64,000 bases of DNA, taken from assembly GCF_025833875.1 (NCBI RefSeq), contig NZ_JAOYOD010000001.1:5057501-5121500 (forward strand). The letters run 5' to 3'. Below are positions 1 through 10,279 of this stretch, piece by piece. The stretch is from Reichenbachiella ulvae. GTDB lineage: Bacteria > Bacteroidota > Bacteroidia > Cytophagales > Cyclobacteriaceae. The notes under the pieces are model-generated. The model had not been told where the DNA came from, ran no database searches, and was given only the letters and a program-made list of their open reading frames with translations. Numbering within the stretch: position 1 is the first letter of the stretch; every line of letters starts with the position of its first letter. The position numbers were made by a program, and so were the translations under genes.

Positions 1-443
<443 letters not shown>

Positions 444-603
444 AACAGTGCAAGTGTTTTTTCTTTCATGACGCAATGTCAAGTCCCGCTAAGCGGGAGT
501 ATTTAGTACCTAGTACTAAGTATTGGACTTTAAAATATTAAGTGTGAGACAGTAGGTCTCAGTATAGAGCACGCAATACTCTATATGAAACACATAAGAT
601 ATT

Positions 604-713
<110 letters not shown>

Positions 714-740
714 TTTTATCAAATCCCACCTTAGGTGGAT

Positions 741-774
741 AAACCTTGTTAGCAGTGCTGGCAAGGTTTTTTTA
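741..774 (+). terminator. rRNA operon terminator
   Basis: A stem AACCTTG / CAAGGTT with a GC-containing loop is followed by a run of seven T. It lies directly after 5S rRNA and before the convergent photolyase gene. Confidence 0.8.
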
Positions 775-845
775 TGTCCAATCCCCTAGCATTATGACAG
801 CCAATAATCCCCTTCCGATATATAATATTTGATTTTGAGGGGGTG

Positions 846-2129
846 TTAACCCAAGGCTGATTTATAAGTATCTAATGCTCTTTGTCTTGCAAAGCGATGT
901 TCAACTAATGGGTTTGGATATTTAGGAGTGTCGTATTCTGGCACCCATTTTTTAACATATTTGAGTTCTTTGTCGAACTTGTCTAATTGAGAAGTGGGGT
1001 TGAAGACTCTAAAGTAAGGAGCTGCATCGCAACCGGATCCAGCAGCCCATTGCCAGTTGCCATTGTTAGAAGATAGTTCATAGTCTAAGAGTTTTTCAGC
1101 AAAATACGCTTCTCCCCATCTCCAGTCTATTAAGAGATGCTTGCATAAAAAACTTGCAACGACCATTCTCACTCTATTATGCATATATCCCGTTTGGTTG
1201 AGTTGGCGCATGCCAGCATCTACAAGTGGATAGCCCGTTTTCCCTTCACACCATTTCTCAAAGTCCTCTTCATTGTTGATCCAGGGGATTCGATCGTATT
1301 TCTCTTTGAAGCTTTTGTCTATCACATGTGGAAAATGATAAAGTATCTGCATGAAGAATTCCCTCCAAATCAATTCGCTTAGGAATGTTTCATTCTTGTT
1401 TTTTGCCAGCAACACCAACTGGCGTATACTGACTGTCCCAAATCGTAAATGTGGACTCAAATAACTGGTTCTGTCTTTATGAGGGATGTCTCTAAATTCT
1501 CCATAATCTTCCATGACACTTATATCATAGTCCAGGACATTAATTTTGCTTTTTTGAAGCTGTAGTATTTCTAGTGTAGGAAAGTCGAATTGTGATTTTG
1601 ATATCAGCTCATAATTGATGTTTTCAATTACCTCAATTTTGGTTTGTTGGAATTGTTCTAACCATTTGTTCTTGTAAGGTGTATAAACCGTATATGGTTT
1701 TCCATCTTTCTTCAAGACTTCGTTCTTCTCAAAAATTACTTGATCTTTAACTCCTATAAAGTTAATACCATGTTGTTTGGCCCATTCAAAGATGGCTTTA
1801 TCTCTTGATTGTGCGTATGGTTCATAGTCTCTGGCACAAGTGATATTTATGATGTTGAATGATTTTTTGAGTTCATTCCATACCTCAAGAGGCTTACCTT
1901 TTTTTATTAAAATAGAGGAGCCGTTTTTATTAAGTTGATCATTTATTTTTTTGAGTTGCTGGTAGATAAAAGTGATTCTTGGATCATCTTTTTTCAATTC
2001 GTTGATGATGTCATCATCAAAAATGAATAGAAGGATGATGGGGAGGTTAAACTCTTTCGCTTTAAGTATTGCTTTATTATCAAAGAGACGTAGATCTCGT
2101 CTCAACCATACAACGCTAATTGGATCCAA
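846..2129 (-). CDS. phrB: Class I deoxyribodipyrimidine photolyase
   Basis: This is a 427-residue cryptochrome/photolyase-family protein. Such enzymes use blue light, FAD and an antenna chromophore to split cyclobutane pyrimidine dimers in DNA. The N-terminal Rossmann-like domain starts with VVWLRRDLRLFDN (residues 6-18), the standard opening. The C-terminal FAD-binding domain contains the WREFF segment and the GNWQWAAGSGCD region (about 355-370), followed by YFRVFNP. The length is close to that of other class I enzymes (about 430-470). It is convergent to the rRNA operon and stands alone. A cryptochrome-like signalling role cannot be excluded, but the full FAD-domain signature favours a repair enzyme. 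Confidence 0.93.
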   Translation of the reverse strand: MDPISVVWLRRDLRLFDNKAILKAKEFNLPIILLFIFDDDIINELKKDDPRITFIYQQLKKINDQLNKNGSSILIKKGKPLEVWNELKKSFNIINITCARDYEPYAQSRDKAIFEWAKQHGINFIGVKDQVIFEKNEVLKKDGKPYTVYTPYKNKWLEQFQQTKIEVIENINYELISKSQFDFPTLEILQLQKSKINVLDYDISVMEDYGEFRDIPHKDRTSYLSPHLRFGTVSIRQLVLLAKNKNETFLSELIWREFFMQILYHFPHVIDKSFKEKYDRIPWINNEEDFEKWCEGKTGYPLVDAGMRQLNQTGYMHNRVRMVVASFLCKHLLIDWRWGEAYFAEKLLDYELSSNNGNWQWAAGSGCDAAPYFRVFNPTSQLDKFDKELKYVKKWVPEYDTPKYPNPLVEHRFARQRALDTYKSALG

Positions 2130-2306
2130 GGTTTCTTTATTTGGTGTAGTTGTATAAACTGTTAAATTATGTTAAGGTTTTGTTTAGATCAGATAAACAA
2201 AGTCGGATTCGGATTATTAAGTCCTTTTAAATCTCTGAATGGTAATTGAGATAGAATTTATTGCATTAATTTTGGAGCATCAATTAATAAAATTAGCTAT
2301 TTAGGT

Positions 2307-2891
2307 ATGATTCGAAGAATTGCAGTTATAGGAATGTTGTTGGTTTTTTCAAGTCAATTTTCAATTGCTCAACAGACGATAGATGAGCAGTTTCAGGAAT
2401 TTTATAAGAATGAAACTTCGAGTTGGCAGGAATTTAAATTGGTGAAAGTTCCTAGACTTCAAGAATTCTGGAAAATAGCTAGCGATACTGTTAAAATTAA
2501 AAGGGAAGAGATTGCTTCTCTCAAATCTCAGATAGCCACTCTGGATAATAAAATATCATCTCTACAAAGCAAGCTTTCTGAAACGGAACAGATGTTGGCG
2601 GAAAGCGAAAAACTAAACGATACTATCAGTTTTATTGGAATTCCAATGAGCAAATCAGCCTATAATATTATGGTTTGGGTGATAATAGCTGGATTGATCG
2701 TAGCAGTGATAGTGATCTACCTGATGTATATGAGAAGCAACAAAGTCACTGCGGAATCGAGGAGCGCATTGGCTAGCCTTGATCAAGAGTTGAAGGATCA
2801 TAAGGATCGTGCTCGCGAGACACAAGTGAAGCTAAAGAGGGAGTTGCAGACTGCTTTGAATACCATCCATGAAAACCGATTGAATCACTAA
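2307..2891 (+). CDS. Membrane-anchored coiled-coil protein of unknown function
   Basis: This 194-residue protein has no recognisable catalytic motif. Residues 1-21 form a signal peptide ending in a SIAQ-type cleavage site. Residues 65-105 are rich in heptad-like K/E/L repeats (coiled coil). A hydrophobic helix at about 122-143 is a transmembrane segment, and a second charged coiled coil follows (about 150-190). The likely topology is a periplasmic coiled coil, one membrane helix and a cytoplasmic coiled coil. It sits 62 bp upstream of the DEAD-box helicase on the same strand, but a candidate promoter between them suggests separate transcription. A role as a membrane scaffold is only a guess. 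Confidence 0.8.
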   Translation: MIRRIAVIGMLLVFSSQFSIAQQTIDEQFQEFYKNETSSWQEFKLVKVPRLQEFWKIASDTVKIKREEIASLKSQIATLDNKISSLQSKLSETEQMLAESEKLNDTISFIGIPMSKSAYNIMVWVIIAGLIVAVIVIYLMYMRSNKVTAESRSALASLDQELKDHKDRARETQVKLKRELQTALNTIHENRLNH

Positions 2892-2893
2892 GA

Positions 2894-2931
2894 TTGATTG
2901 AATAATAACGGGTTTATTATCCTTAGATTTG
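2894..2931 (+). promoter_or_regulatory. Candidate Bacteroidota promoter for the DEAD-box helicase
   Basis: TAGATTTG at 2924-2931 fits the Bacteroidota -7 consensus TAnnTTTG. Two TTG words lie upstream at 2894 and 2898. The spacing of 23-27 nt is longer than ideal. It is placed 22 bp before the helicase start. Confidence 0.3.
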
Positions 2932-2953
2932 CATTTCAAGATTTACTACTGAA

Positions 2954-4186
2954 ATGAAATTTGAGGATTATAGAATATCGGAAGAAATAAAAGAGAACCT
3001 GGCTAAGATGGGGCTAAAACGCCCCACAGATATTCAATACAAATCTATTCCGGCCATCCTCAAGGGAGAAGATGTTTTGGCTATTGCCCAGACAGGTACT
3101 GGCAAAACAGCTGCCTTTGCTATTCCTATCATTGAAAAAATCCATAAAGGAAAGCTGAAAAAGCGAGAAGATGGAATTCGATGCGTGGTGATGGTGCCTA
3201 CACGCGAATTGGCCATTCAAATTTCAGAAGCTTTTCAGAATATGGCCAAAGGAACCAAAGTAAAGGTATTTGGTTTATATGGTGGCGTAGAACAGGATGC
3301 CCAAATTGAGAAGTTATCCAAGCAGGTCGATGTGTTGGTGTCTACTCCTGGTAGAATGTTTGATTTGTATAGCCAAGGTTTTATCCGATTTGATCGAGTG
3401 GATCAATTGGTGCTGGACGAGGCAGATCATATGCTGGCTTTGGGTTTTATCAAGGATATTCAGGACCTAATCAAAAAACTTCCTAAATACCGACAGACGC
3501 TTTTCTTTTCAGCGACGATCGATGAAAAGATCAAGAAACTGGCTTACTCTCTGGTCAATAAACCTATTCGCATCCAAGTATCTCCAAAAGATCCTGTCTC
3601 TAAAAATGTAGATCATTCTGTGGCTCATGTCGAGATGGATGACAAGCGATTTTTTCTGGAGAGACTGGTCAAGGAAAATCCTGAAATCAAAATACTCGTT
3701 TTTGTGCGAACTAAGGTGAGAGCTGAAAGGGTTAAAGCTGCGATGGAGCGTGTGCAAATAGAAGCTCTAACTATTCATAGTGATAAGGAGCAGTCGGAAA
3801 GGAACGATGTGATGTCTAAATTCCGCTCTGGAAAGAGTCATCTGTTGATAGCTACCGATGTTACTGCCAGAGGTATCGACATACCTAACGTGGACTATGT
3901 GGTGAATTATGATTTGCCGGATGATCCTGAGTTTTATGTTCACCGAGTGGGACGTACAGGTCGTGGTAAGCATAAAGGCAAAGCGGTTTCATTCTGTAGT
4001 AGTTCGGAGAAGGAGTTGCTGGAAGAGATCGAGCAATTTGTCTCTAAGCCTATCAAAGTTTTGGATATAGATTTCCATGAATATGAGGATACGATTGACC
4101 TCAGCGCTAATCATGACGAGGATTGGAAAGGTTTGCTAGATCGTGAAGAGAAAGCGCCTAAAAAGAAGAAGAAAAAGAAGAAGTAG
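2954..4186 (+). CDS. DEAD-box ATP-dependent RNA helicase
   Basis: This is a 410-residue RNA helicase of the DEAD-box family, which unwinds short RNA duplexes during ribosome assembly or mRNA turnover. The motifs run in order: Q-motif region (residues 1-35, FEDYRI and TDIQ), AQTGTGKT (motif I, about 47-54), PTRELA (Ia), DEAD (II, about 156-159), SAT (III), and ARGID plus HRVGRTGR (V and VI, about 300-345). A short basic tail ends in eight lysines and could bind RNA. It is close to the RhlE/DeaD group, but the subgroup cannot be fixed from reading alone. The next gene starts 3 bp after its stop, so the two are probably cotranscribed. Confidence 0.95.
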   Translation: MKFEDYRISEEIKENLAKMGLKRPTDIQYKSIPAILKGEDVLAIAQTGTGKTAAFAIPIIEKIHKGKLKKREDGIRCVVMVPTRELAIQISEAFQNMAKGTKVKVFGLYGGVEQDAQIEKLSKQVDVLVSTPGRMFDLYSQGFIRFDRVDQLVLDEADHMLALGFIKDIQDLIKKLPKYRQTLFFSATIDEKIKKLAYSLVNKPIRIQVSPKDPVSKNVDHSVAHVEMDDKRFFLERLVKENPEIKILVFVRTKVRAERVKAAMERVQIEALTIHSDKEQSERNDVMSKFRSGKSHLLIATDVTARGIDIPNVDYVVNYDLPDDPEFYVHRVGRTGRGKHKGKAVSFCSSSEKELLEEIEQFVSKPIKVLDIDFHEYEDTIDLSANHDEDWKGLLDREEKAPKKKKKKKK

Positions 4187-4189
4187 GTA

Positions 4190-4888
4190 ATGACTGCAAA
4201 GAACGTTTTATTTAGTTTAATACTGCTGATAAACTTTCGAGCAGCTCATTCACAGGTCTTGGTGCGAGATGAGTCATTTTCGGATAAGACTTTTTTAAGA
4301 TTGAAGATTAAGCTAACTGAGGCAGTCTTAAATCAGGATTCTGAGTTGCTTTTTTCCATGTTTGCTGATAGTGTATGGTTGTCTAATGATCCTCCATGTA
4401 TTGAGTCTGAGTGTGTGAAGCGCTACTTGCGTGAGTCATTTGAGAGTAGTGATTATTATTGGGATGAAATCTATGGGGCACTGAAGTTTGGCTTTTCTAT
4501 CAATAAGAATGAAGTAGGGTATTATTTCGAAGCTCCATCCTACATTACCCACTTGAAGAATGACCCTGGGAACGATGAAACACTAAGTGATCAAATTTTG
4601 ATATTAGGTTTCAATGTTAATATTCGTGAGAAACCTGATATAGGGTCTCGGATTTTACGAAAGGCTTCTTATGAGGTCTTTAAAAAACACAGTCTTACTG
4701 GCTCTACACCTCTTAAAGTTGATACCTATATCGATGGAAAGTGGTGGTACGAAATAGAGTTGGACAATGATCAAGTCGGCTATGTGATTGAGGACTTTGC
4801 TGGTGAGGTATGGGATCGATGTATTACTGTTGAAAGGATAAAGGGTGAGTGGAAAATTACACGCATTTATCAGCCACCCGGCTGCTAG
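4190..4888 (+). CDS. Secreted SH3-domain protein
   Basis: This 232-residue exported protein has a signal peptide at residues 1-21 (ending near AAHSQ). A region around residues 142-205 contains NIREKPDIGSRIL and a later KWWYEIEL...GYV segment. This is the bacterial SH3b pattern, which often binds peptidoglycan or acts as a protein-protein module. No peptidase or amidase catalytic motif is seen. It starts 3 bp after the helicase stop codon, which suggests an operon, although the functions seem unrelated. Function is unknown beyond the domain. Confidence 0.82.
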   Translation: MTAKNVLFSLILLINFRAAHSQVLVRDESFSDKTFLRLKIKLTEAVLNQDSELLFSMFADSVWLSNDPPCIESECVKRYLRESFESSDYYWDEIYGALKFGFSINKNEVGYYFEAPSYITHLKNDPGNDETLSDQILILGFNVNIREKPDIGSRILRKASYEVFKKHSLTGSTPLKVDTYIDGKWWYEIELDNDQVGYVIEDFAGEVWDRCITVERIKGEWKITRIYQPPGC

Positions 4889-5078
4889 CCCTTTGATTGA
4901 ACCAAATTTTTACCATCAAAAAAGCAATCCCTGCCACACCTTCTGCACACATCTGTCATCCTGTCACGGATTGACAGTCACATCTGGTCGAACAGACATG
5001 TTTTTTGAATTGGAATGGGATTTGCCACAGGCCGGGTAGATTTTAAAATTTAATCAAATAGCAAAACATAAATACATC

Positions 5079-6971
5079 ATGCAAGAGAAAGGTAATATTT
5101 CGATTCACACCGAGAATATCTTCCCGATTATCAAGAAGTTTTTATACTCCGATCATGAAATCTTTTTAAGAGAGTTGGTTTCGAATGCTGTCGATGCGAC
5201 GCAAAAATTGAAGCAACTATCAGGTCTGGGAGAATATACTGGTGAGCTGGGAGACTTGAAAGTAGATGTGAGCTTTGATGAGAAAGCGAAAACCATCACT
5301 GTTAGCGACCGAGGTATTGGTATGACTGCAGAGGAGATCAAAAAATACATCAATCAAATTGCATTTAGTGGTGCTACAGAATTTGTAGAAAAATACAAGG
5401 ACAAGGGAGATGAGCAGCAGATCATTGGTCACTTTGGTCTTGGATTCTATTCTGCCTTTATGGTTGCAGACAAAGTGGAAATCAACTCTTTGTCTCACGC
5501 TGAAGGTGCTGAACCTGCACGTTGGATCTGTGATGGCTCTACAGAGTTTGAAATCAGCGAGGGAGACAGAAAAGAACGCGGTACAGATATCATCTTGCAT
5601 GTCAATGAGGAATCATTGGAGTTCTTGAATCAAGGAAGGCTTCAGGGTATCCTGGATAAATACTGTAAGTTCTTGCCGATCGAAGTGAGATTTGGCGAGA
5701 AAGAAGTGAGCGAAAAAGATGGTGAGGACAAAGATGGCAAGCCGCAATACAAGACAGTCAAAAAAGACAATATCGTCAACAATCCATCACCGCTATGGAC
5801 AAAGTCTCCATCTGATCTAACTGATGAGGATTACCTGGCTTTCTATCGTGAGCTATATCCGATGTCTGAGGAGCCATTGTTCTGGATTCACCTCAATGTA
5901 GATTATCCATTCAACCTGACCGGTATCCTTTACTTCCCGAAAGTGAAGAATGATATCGAGCTTCAGAGAAATAAGATTCAGCTCTACTCTCGTCAGGTAT
6001 TCATTACTGATGAAGTGAAGGATGTGGTCCCTGAATTCTTGATGTTGCTACATGGTGTGATCGATTCTCCGGATATTCCATTGAACGTATCTCGTAGTTT
6101 CTTGCAGGCGGATAGCAATGTGAAGAAAATCAACACTTACATCACTAAGAAAGTGGCTGATAAGCTGAACGAGCTTTACAAGAAGGATAGAAAAGAGTAC
6201 GAGCAGAAATGGTCTGATATCGGATTGTTTGTGAAGTACGGAATGTTGAGTGATGAGAAGTTTTATGACAAGGCAAAGGATTTTGCATTGCTAGAAAACG
6301 TGGACGGGGAGTTCTTCAATTTTGAAGAGTATAAAACCAAAACGGAAGCGCTGCAGAAGGATAAGGATGACAATCTGGTTTACCTCTACTCAACCAACCC
6401 AGCTCAGCAGCATGCCTTTATCGAATCGATCAAGAAGAAGTCTTATGATGTCTTAAAATTAGATGGTCCATTGGACGCACACTTCATAGGTACGCTAGAG
6501 CATAAGTTGGAAAAAACTCAGTTGAAGCGTGTAGATGCAGAGACAGTAGATAAGCTGATCAATAAAGATGAGAAGATAGAATCGGTACTGTCAGATGGTG
6601 ATAAGGAGAAGGCTAAGGAGATATTCGAGAAAGCTATCAGTGATGCGAACTCGACTGTGTCGGTTGAATCCCTGGCATCCGATGAAATGCCTGTGATCGT
6701 GACCATGCCGGAGTTCATGAGAAGAATGAAGGATATGCAGCGTCAAGGTGGTGGCGGTATGATGATGATGGGCGATATGCCTGATCAATACAACGTATCG
6801 ATCAATGCCAATCACCCATTGGTATCAAAAGTATTGAAAGCGAAGAAGGAAGAAAACAAAGAGAAGCTTGCCAGACAAGCCTATGATTTGGCCCTTCTTT
6901 CTCAAGGCTTGCTAGAAGGTCAGGCATTGACGCAGTTTATCAATCGTTCGATCGAGATTTCTGCTGAATAA
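5079..6971 (+). CDS. htpG: Molecular chaperone HtpG (Hsp90)
   Basis: This is a 630-residue cytosolic ATP-dependent chaperone. The N-terminal GHKL ATPase domain carries LRELVSNAVDA (about 30-40), DRGIGM (about 78-83) and GHFGLGFYSAF (about 115-125, the ATP lid glycines). The middle domain includes FYRELYPM and LNVSRSFLQAD. The C-terminal dimerisation domain follows a short Met/Gly-rich stretch (near residues 560-570, GGGGMMMMG). The length matches bacterial HtpG. It is transcribed alone, with a strong terminator 23 bp downstream. Stress regulation is likely, but no operator is recognised. Confidence 0.97.
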   Translation: MQEKGNISIHTENIFPIIKKFLYSDHEIFLRELVSNAVDATQKLKQLSGLGEYTGELGDLKVDVSFDEKAKTITVSDRGIGMTAEEIKKYINQIAFSGATEFVEKYKDKGDEQQIIGHFGLGFYSAFMVADKVEINSLSHAEGAEPARWICDGSTEFEISEGDRKERGTDIILHVNEESLEFLNQGRLQGILDKYCKFLPIEVRFGEKEVSEKDGEDKDGKPQYKTVKKDNIVNNPSPLWTKSPSDLTDEDYLAFYRELYPMSEEPLFWIHLNVDYPFNLTGILYFPKVKNDIELQRNKIQLYSRQVFITDEVKDVVPEFLMLLHGVIDSPDIPLNVSRSFLQADSNVKKINTYITKKVADKLNELYKKDRKEYEQKWSDIGLFVKYGMLSDEKFYDKAKDFALLENVDGEFFNFEEYKTKTEALQKDKDDNLVYLYSTNPAQQHAFIESIKKKSYDVLKLDGPLDAHFIGTLEHKLEKTQLKRVDAETVDKLINKDEKIESVLSDGDKEKAKEIFEKAISDANSTVSVESLASDEMPVIVTMPEFMRRMKDMQRQGGGGMMMMGDMPDQYNVSINANHPLVSKVLKAKKEENKEKLARQAYDLALLSQGLLEGQALTQFINRSIEISAE

Positions 6972-6993
6972 GGACAGAAATAGTGGAAAATAT

Positions 6994-7024
6994 AAAAGCT
7001 CTGGGTTCGCTCAGAGCTTTTTTT
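6994..7024 (+). terminator. htpG intrinsic terminator
   Basis: The stem AAAGCTCTG / CAGAGCTTT with a GGTTCGCT loop is followed by a run of T, immediately after htpG. Confidence 0.88.
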
Positions 7025-7059
7025 ATTAATATAGCATTGTGCGAAAAAAGGAGATCAAT

Positions 7060-7878
7060 ATGAAGGCTATCGGAGTAGGAATACTGCTGTCATTGAGCGC
7101 GGTATTTTCAGCCAGAGCACAAGAATATGTGAGTGATGAGGACTTGCTCGAGACACAATACGAAGTGCCTCTCACTGTAGATATGGATGCCGAAGAGGAA
7201 GAAAGACAGATTGAGCTCAAGAAGAAAAAGCCCAAACGCAATGTTTACTATGGGAAAAAGACCAGAAGAGGTTTTACTCGGACGGGATTTGGCAAGAGAG
7301 AAGTGACAGAGCTGTTTTCTTATCTTAAAAAATATGAAGAGCCAGTGCCCTACGTTCGGGATGTATACTGGTACGATTTCAGTCGACGCTCAATAGTCAA
7401 GTCAAGGAAAATCGATAAGGAGAATGCAGGTATCCTACACGGCCCGTACAAAAAGTTGCTTGGAGATCAGGTGATCGAAGAGGGGATCTTCTATATGGGA
7501 GTAAAACATGGTCGATGGACTACCTGGAATCGTCATGATATTCTTCAAAGCAAGGAGAAATATTACAAGGGGTGGCCGAAGGAGTCTAAGGTTGCCTATC
7601 ACAACCGCGAAGAACGTCAATTGATGGAGATAATTCCGATCCACTATGGAGAAAGGGAGGGGAATTACTATGCTTTTCATCCGAGTGGAAACCTTGCGGC
7701 TTATGGCGAATTTCAGTTTGATCATCGTGTAGGCATCTGGCGCGAATATTACGATATCCGCAACAGAAGAAAAAGAGAGATCATGTACTCCAAAGATCCT
7801 TTCGATGAAGAATTCAAACCTTACATCATCAGGGAGTGGGACGAAAGAGGAAAGCTCATCTACGATCGTTCTAAATGA
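7060..7878 (+). CDS. Secreted MORN-repeat-like protein (YwqK-type fold)
   Basis: The start is set at ATG 7060 because a good ribosome-binding stretch (AAAAAAGGAG) lies 8 bp upstream. The longer GTG start at 7039 would precede it. The 272-residue product has a signal peptide (MKAIGVGILLSLSAVFSARA) and an acidic/basic linker. Then come GxxHGPYK, GxxHGRWTTWN and FDHRVGIWREY segments, typical of the antitoxin-YwqK/MORN_2 repeat family. In Bacteroidota these repeats are common in exported proteins, so the antitoxin label should not be taken as function. The gene ends on the base before the convergent aldehyde dehydrogenase stop. Confidence 0.82.
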   Translation: MKAIGVGILLSLSAVFSARAQEYVSDEDLLETQYEVPLTVDMDAEEEERQIELKKKKPKRNVYYGKKTRRGFTRTGFGKREVTELFSYLKKYEEPVPYVRDVYWYDFSRRSIVKSRKIDKENAGILHGPYKKLLGDQVIEEGIFYMGVKHGRWTTWNRHDILQSKEKYYKGWPKESKVAYHNREERQLMEIIPIHYGEREGNYYAFHPSGNLAAYGEFQFDHRVGIWREYYDIRNRRKREIMYSKDPFDEEFKPYIIREWDERGKLIYDRSK

Positions 7879-9288
7879 TCACAAATACTTAATTAACCAG
7901 TTCACTAGCTTCTTTTTGAACGAAGTGAATGGTGGGTAAAAAAGCGAGGCGTTGGTTAGTCCAACCCTTTGTCTCAGCACCGATTTTTGATTGGTGAATT
8001 CCATGAAGCCATAATAGCCATGAGATTTTCCGATACCGCTATGATTGACTCCTCCGAAGGGTAAATTAGGATGCGCATATTGGAGTACCACATCGTTGAT
8101 GACCATCGTGCCTGCAGAGGTTTCTTTCGTGATCTTTTTTTGCAGTTTTTTGTCTTTTGAGAATAGATAGAGGGACAGAGGTTTATCATTCTCATTGATG
8201 TGATCAATGACCTCTGAAATATCAGAATAAGTTTTGATAGGGATGATAGGTCCGAATATCTCTTCTTTCCAGAGTTGACAGTCTTCAGGAATTGATGTCA
8301 TAAGAGTAGGCTCTAGAAATCTTTCCTTGATATCGTATGATCCGCCTGCCACAACCTGCGCTCCTTTGGATTGCGCTTCTTGCATCATGTCTATCTGTTT
8401 CTGCGTGTGGTTTTGATGTACAATGCGAGAGTATTCTGAAGAGTTTTGAAAGCCTTTGGATTCTGAGTCGAACATCCGTTCCATATGTTTTTTGAGCGTA
8501 GCTATAAAGGCTGATTCTCTTCCTTCAGCCACAAAGACATAATCAGGAGCAATACAGGTCTGGCCATTATTGGTGAATTTGCCCCAAACTATTTTTTTGG
8601 CTGCATCCTCCAGGTTTGCAGTTTGGTCAATGATCACAGGAGATTTTCCTCCCAATTCCAATGTCACAGAGCTAAGGTTTTTGGCAGCTGCCTCCATGAC
8701 AATTTTCCCAACAGGAGTACTCCCAGTAAAGAAGATGTGATCAAACGGTAGCTTAAGCAATGCTTGGGTTTCTGGAATCCCACCTTGAACGACTGTTACA
8801 AACGAAGGATCAAACAATTCTTTGATCATGTCTTCTATCAGTGCAGCTGTATGAGGAGTATGTTCTGAAGGCTTGAGTATAGCAGTATTGCCAGCCGCTA
8901 AGCAGGAAACCAGAGGACTGCAAAGCAATTGAAAGGGGAAGTTCCAGGGAGCGATGATCAGGCAGCGTCCCTTTGGTTCATATTGGATGTGACTTTTGGT
9001 GCCCAGATAGGTCAGTCCAGGGCTTACTGCCTTTGGTCTTGTCCATGCATTAAGGTGTCTTAGGGCATGCTTGATTTCATTACTAATAGGGAAGATCTCT
9101 GAGATGTCAATATCTGTTTCGGGTTTGTGAAGGTCTTGATATACCGCGTCCCGAATTCTTTGTTTGTTTTCGTCAAGCCAGCGCAAGAGTACTTTCAAGT
9201 TCTTTTTTCTTGCCGCTATCGGGGCAGACCTCATTTGAAGCGCCTTTTCCTTTTGTTGCTCAAATAGTTGATCAAGGGTGTCTAACAT
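7879..9288 (-). CDS. Aldehyde dehydrogenase (ALDH3-like)
   Basis: This 469-residue NAD(P)-dependent aldehyde dehydrogenase oxidises aldehydes to carboxylic acids. Key segments seen are APWNFPFQL (cofactor-domain entry), FTGSTPVGK (nucleotide-binding glycine motif), TLELGGKSP with the general-base Glu, and NGQTCIAPDYVF with the catalytic Cys (about residue 245). The length and the short C-terminus resemble the ALDH3 class (coniferyl or fatty-aldehyde dehydrogenases). The hydrophobic and basic C-terminal end (FKKKLVNWLIKYL) could touch the membrane. Substrate is unknown. It is monocistronic and convergent with the preceding gene. Confidence 0.94.
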   Translation of the reverse strand: MLDTLDQLFEQQKEKALQMRSAPIAARKKNLKVLLRWLDENKQRIRDAVYQDLHKPETDIDISEIFPISNEIKHALRHLNAWTRPKAVSPGLTYLGTKSHIQYEPKGRCLIIAPWNFPFQLLCSPLVSCLAAGNTAILKPSEHTPHTAALIEDMIKELFDPSFVTVVQGGIPETQALLKLPFDHIFFTGSTPVGKIVMEAAAKNLSSVTLELGGKSPVIIDQTANLEDAAKKIVWGKFTNNGQTCIAPDYVFVAEGRESAFIATLKKHMERMFDSESKGFQNSSEYSRIVHQNHTQKQIDMMQEAQSKGAQVVAGGSYDIKERFLEPTLMTSIPEDCQLWKEEIFGPIIPIKTYSDISEVIDHINENDKPLSLYLFSKDKKLQKKITKETSAGTMVINDVVLQYAHPNLPFGGVNHSGIGKSHGYYGFMEFTNQKSVLRQRVGLTNASLFYPPFTSFKKKLVNWLIKYL

Positions 9289-9476
9289 AGTCTAATGGGT
9301 TGCTGTTGGATGCAATATAGTGAGGATGATAAAAATCATATGTTAAAACTGTCAAAACAGTCCAATGAAGCCCCTTTTAAGAGATATGCTTATGGAATTA
9401 CCAGTTTTGATTTGTTAACATTGCCTTAACAATAGCGTAATAATTAATTATCTTTAGATCACACAAGGACAAGAAA

Positions 9477-10271
9477 TTGATTTTTCTCAAAAGACATATC
9501 GCATTCACAATTCTGTTCACCATGGTGATGGGGTTGGTTATGGCTGCTGGTCCAGGTGAATTATCCAAGCTTGAGCTTTTTGTTAGAGACGATTTTGAAA
9601 AAGTGAGTAGCGAAGAGCTGTTGGCTTTTGAGTTGAGATATGACGAAATGCTTCAAAAATTGCAAGTCAAAAAAGAGGCGTTTCGCAGTGATGAAGGTTT
9701 CCTTGCCTATATGTACTACAAGGTGCATCGTAAGTTCTTGAAGCAATACGAGCAACAGGTCTTGTTTAGCGAAATATTGAAACCGGAGGGTAAGTATGAT
9801 TGTGTGACCGCCTCTGCTCTTTATGCCTTGTTTTTAGACGACTTGGGCTATGCCTACGATGTGGTAGAAACCGATTATCACGTTTACTTATTGGTGAAGG
9901 CAGGTGACCGTGAGTTTTTGATGGAAACCACAGATCCACTCAATGGTTTTTCTGCAGATGAAAAAGAGATCAATGAGAGAGTGGCCATCGTTAGGGAAGA
10001 TGCAAAGCGCATCAATGAAGAGCTCGCCATGGCCGGGGTAGCGAGTGATTTTAGCACTACTGTTTCTACAGGAAGAGTTACCGTGATTGAAAATAGAGTT
10101 GGGTTGAAAGAATTGGCCGGGCTGCATTACTACAATCAAAGTTTGAAAGCCTTCAATGCAGAGAATTACAGAAAGGCTTATAAGTACATCATCGTAGCAC
10201 AGGGAATTTATCCTTCCAAGCGAATCAAGAACGCCAGTTCTTTCATTTTCGCGGCTGCATTCTCCAACTAA
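9477..10271 (+). CDS. Exported transglutaminase-like protein
   Basis: This 264-residue protein has a signal peptide at residues 1-23. A possible catalytic triad of the transglutaminase-like (cysteine protease) fold is visible: Cys109 in KYDCVTASALYALF, His135 in DYHVYLL, and Asp153 in ETTDPL. The order and spacing fit the family. The C-terminal part resembles a TPR pair (LKAFNAENYRKAYKYI). The start is TTG at 9477, preceded by AAGGA at 9464-9468. An ATG start further in would cut the signal peptide. Substrate is unknown; a role in periplasmic peptide handling is an inference. Confidence 0.82.
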   Translation: MIFLKRHIAFTILFTMVMGLVMAAGPGELSKLELFVRDDFEKVSSEELLAFELRYDEMLQKLQVKKEAFRSDEGFLAYMYYKVHRKFLKQYEQQVLFSEILKPEGKYDCVTASALYALFLDDLGYAYDVVETDYHVYLLVKAGDREFLMETTDPLNGFSADEKEINERVAIVREDAKRINEELAMAGVASDFSTTVSTGRVTVIENRVGLKELAGLHYYNQSLKAFNAENYRKAYKYIIVAQGIYPSKRIKNASSFIFAAAFSN

Positions 10272-10279
10272 TTCCAGGT

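Noticed and set aside
7060-7878. YwqK-like repeats as a toxin-antitoxin antitoxin
   Set aside because: The protein has a signal peptide and no toxin partner; the repeat family is common in exported Bacteroidota proteins.
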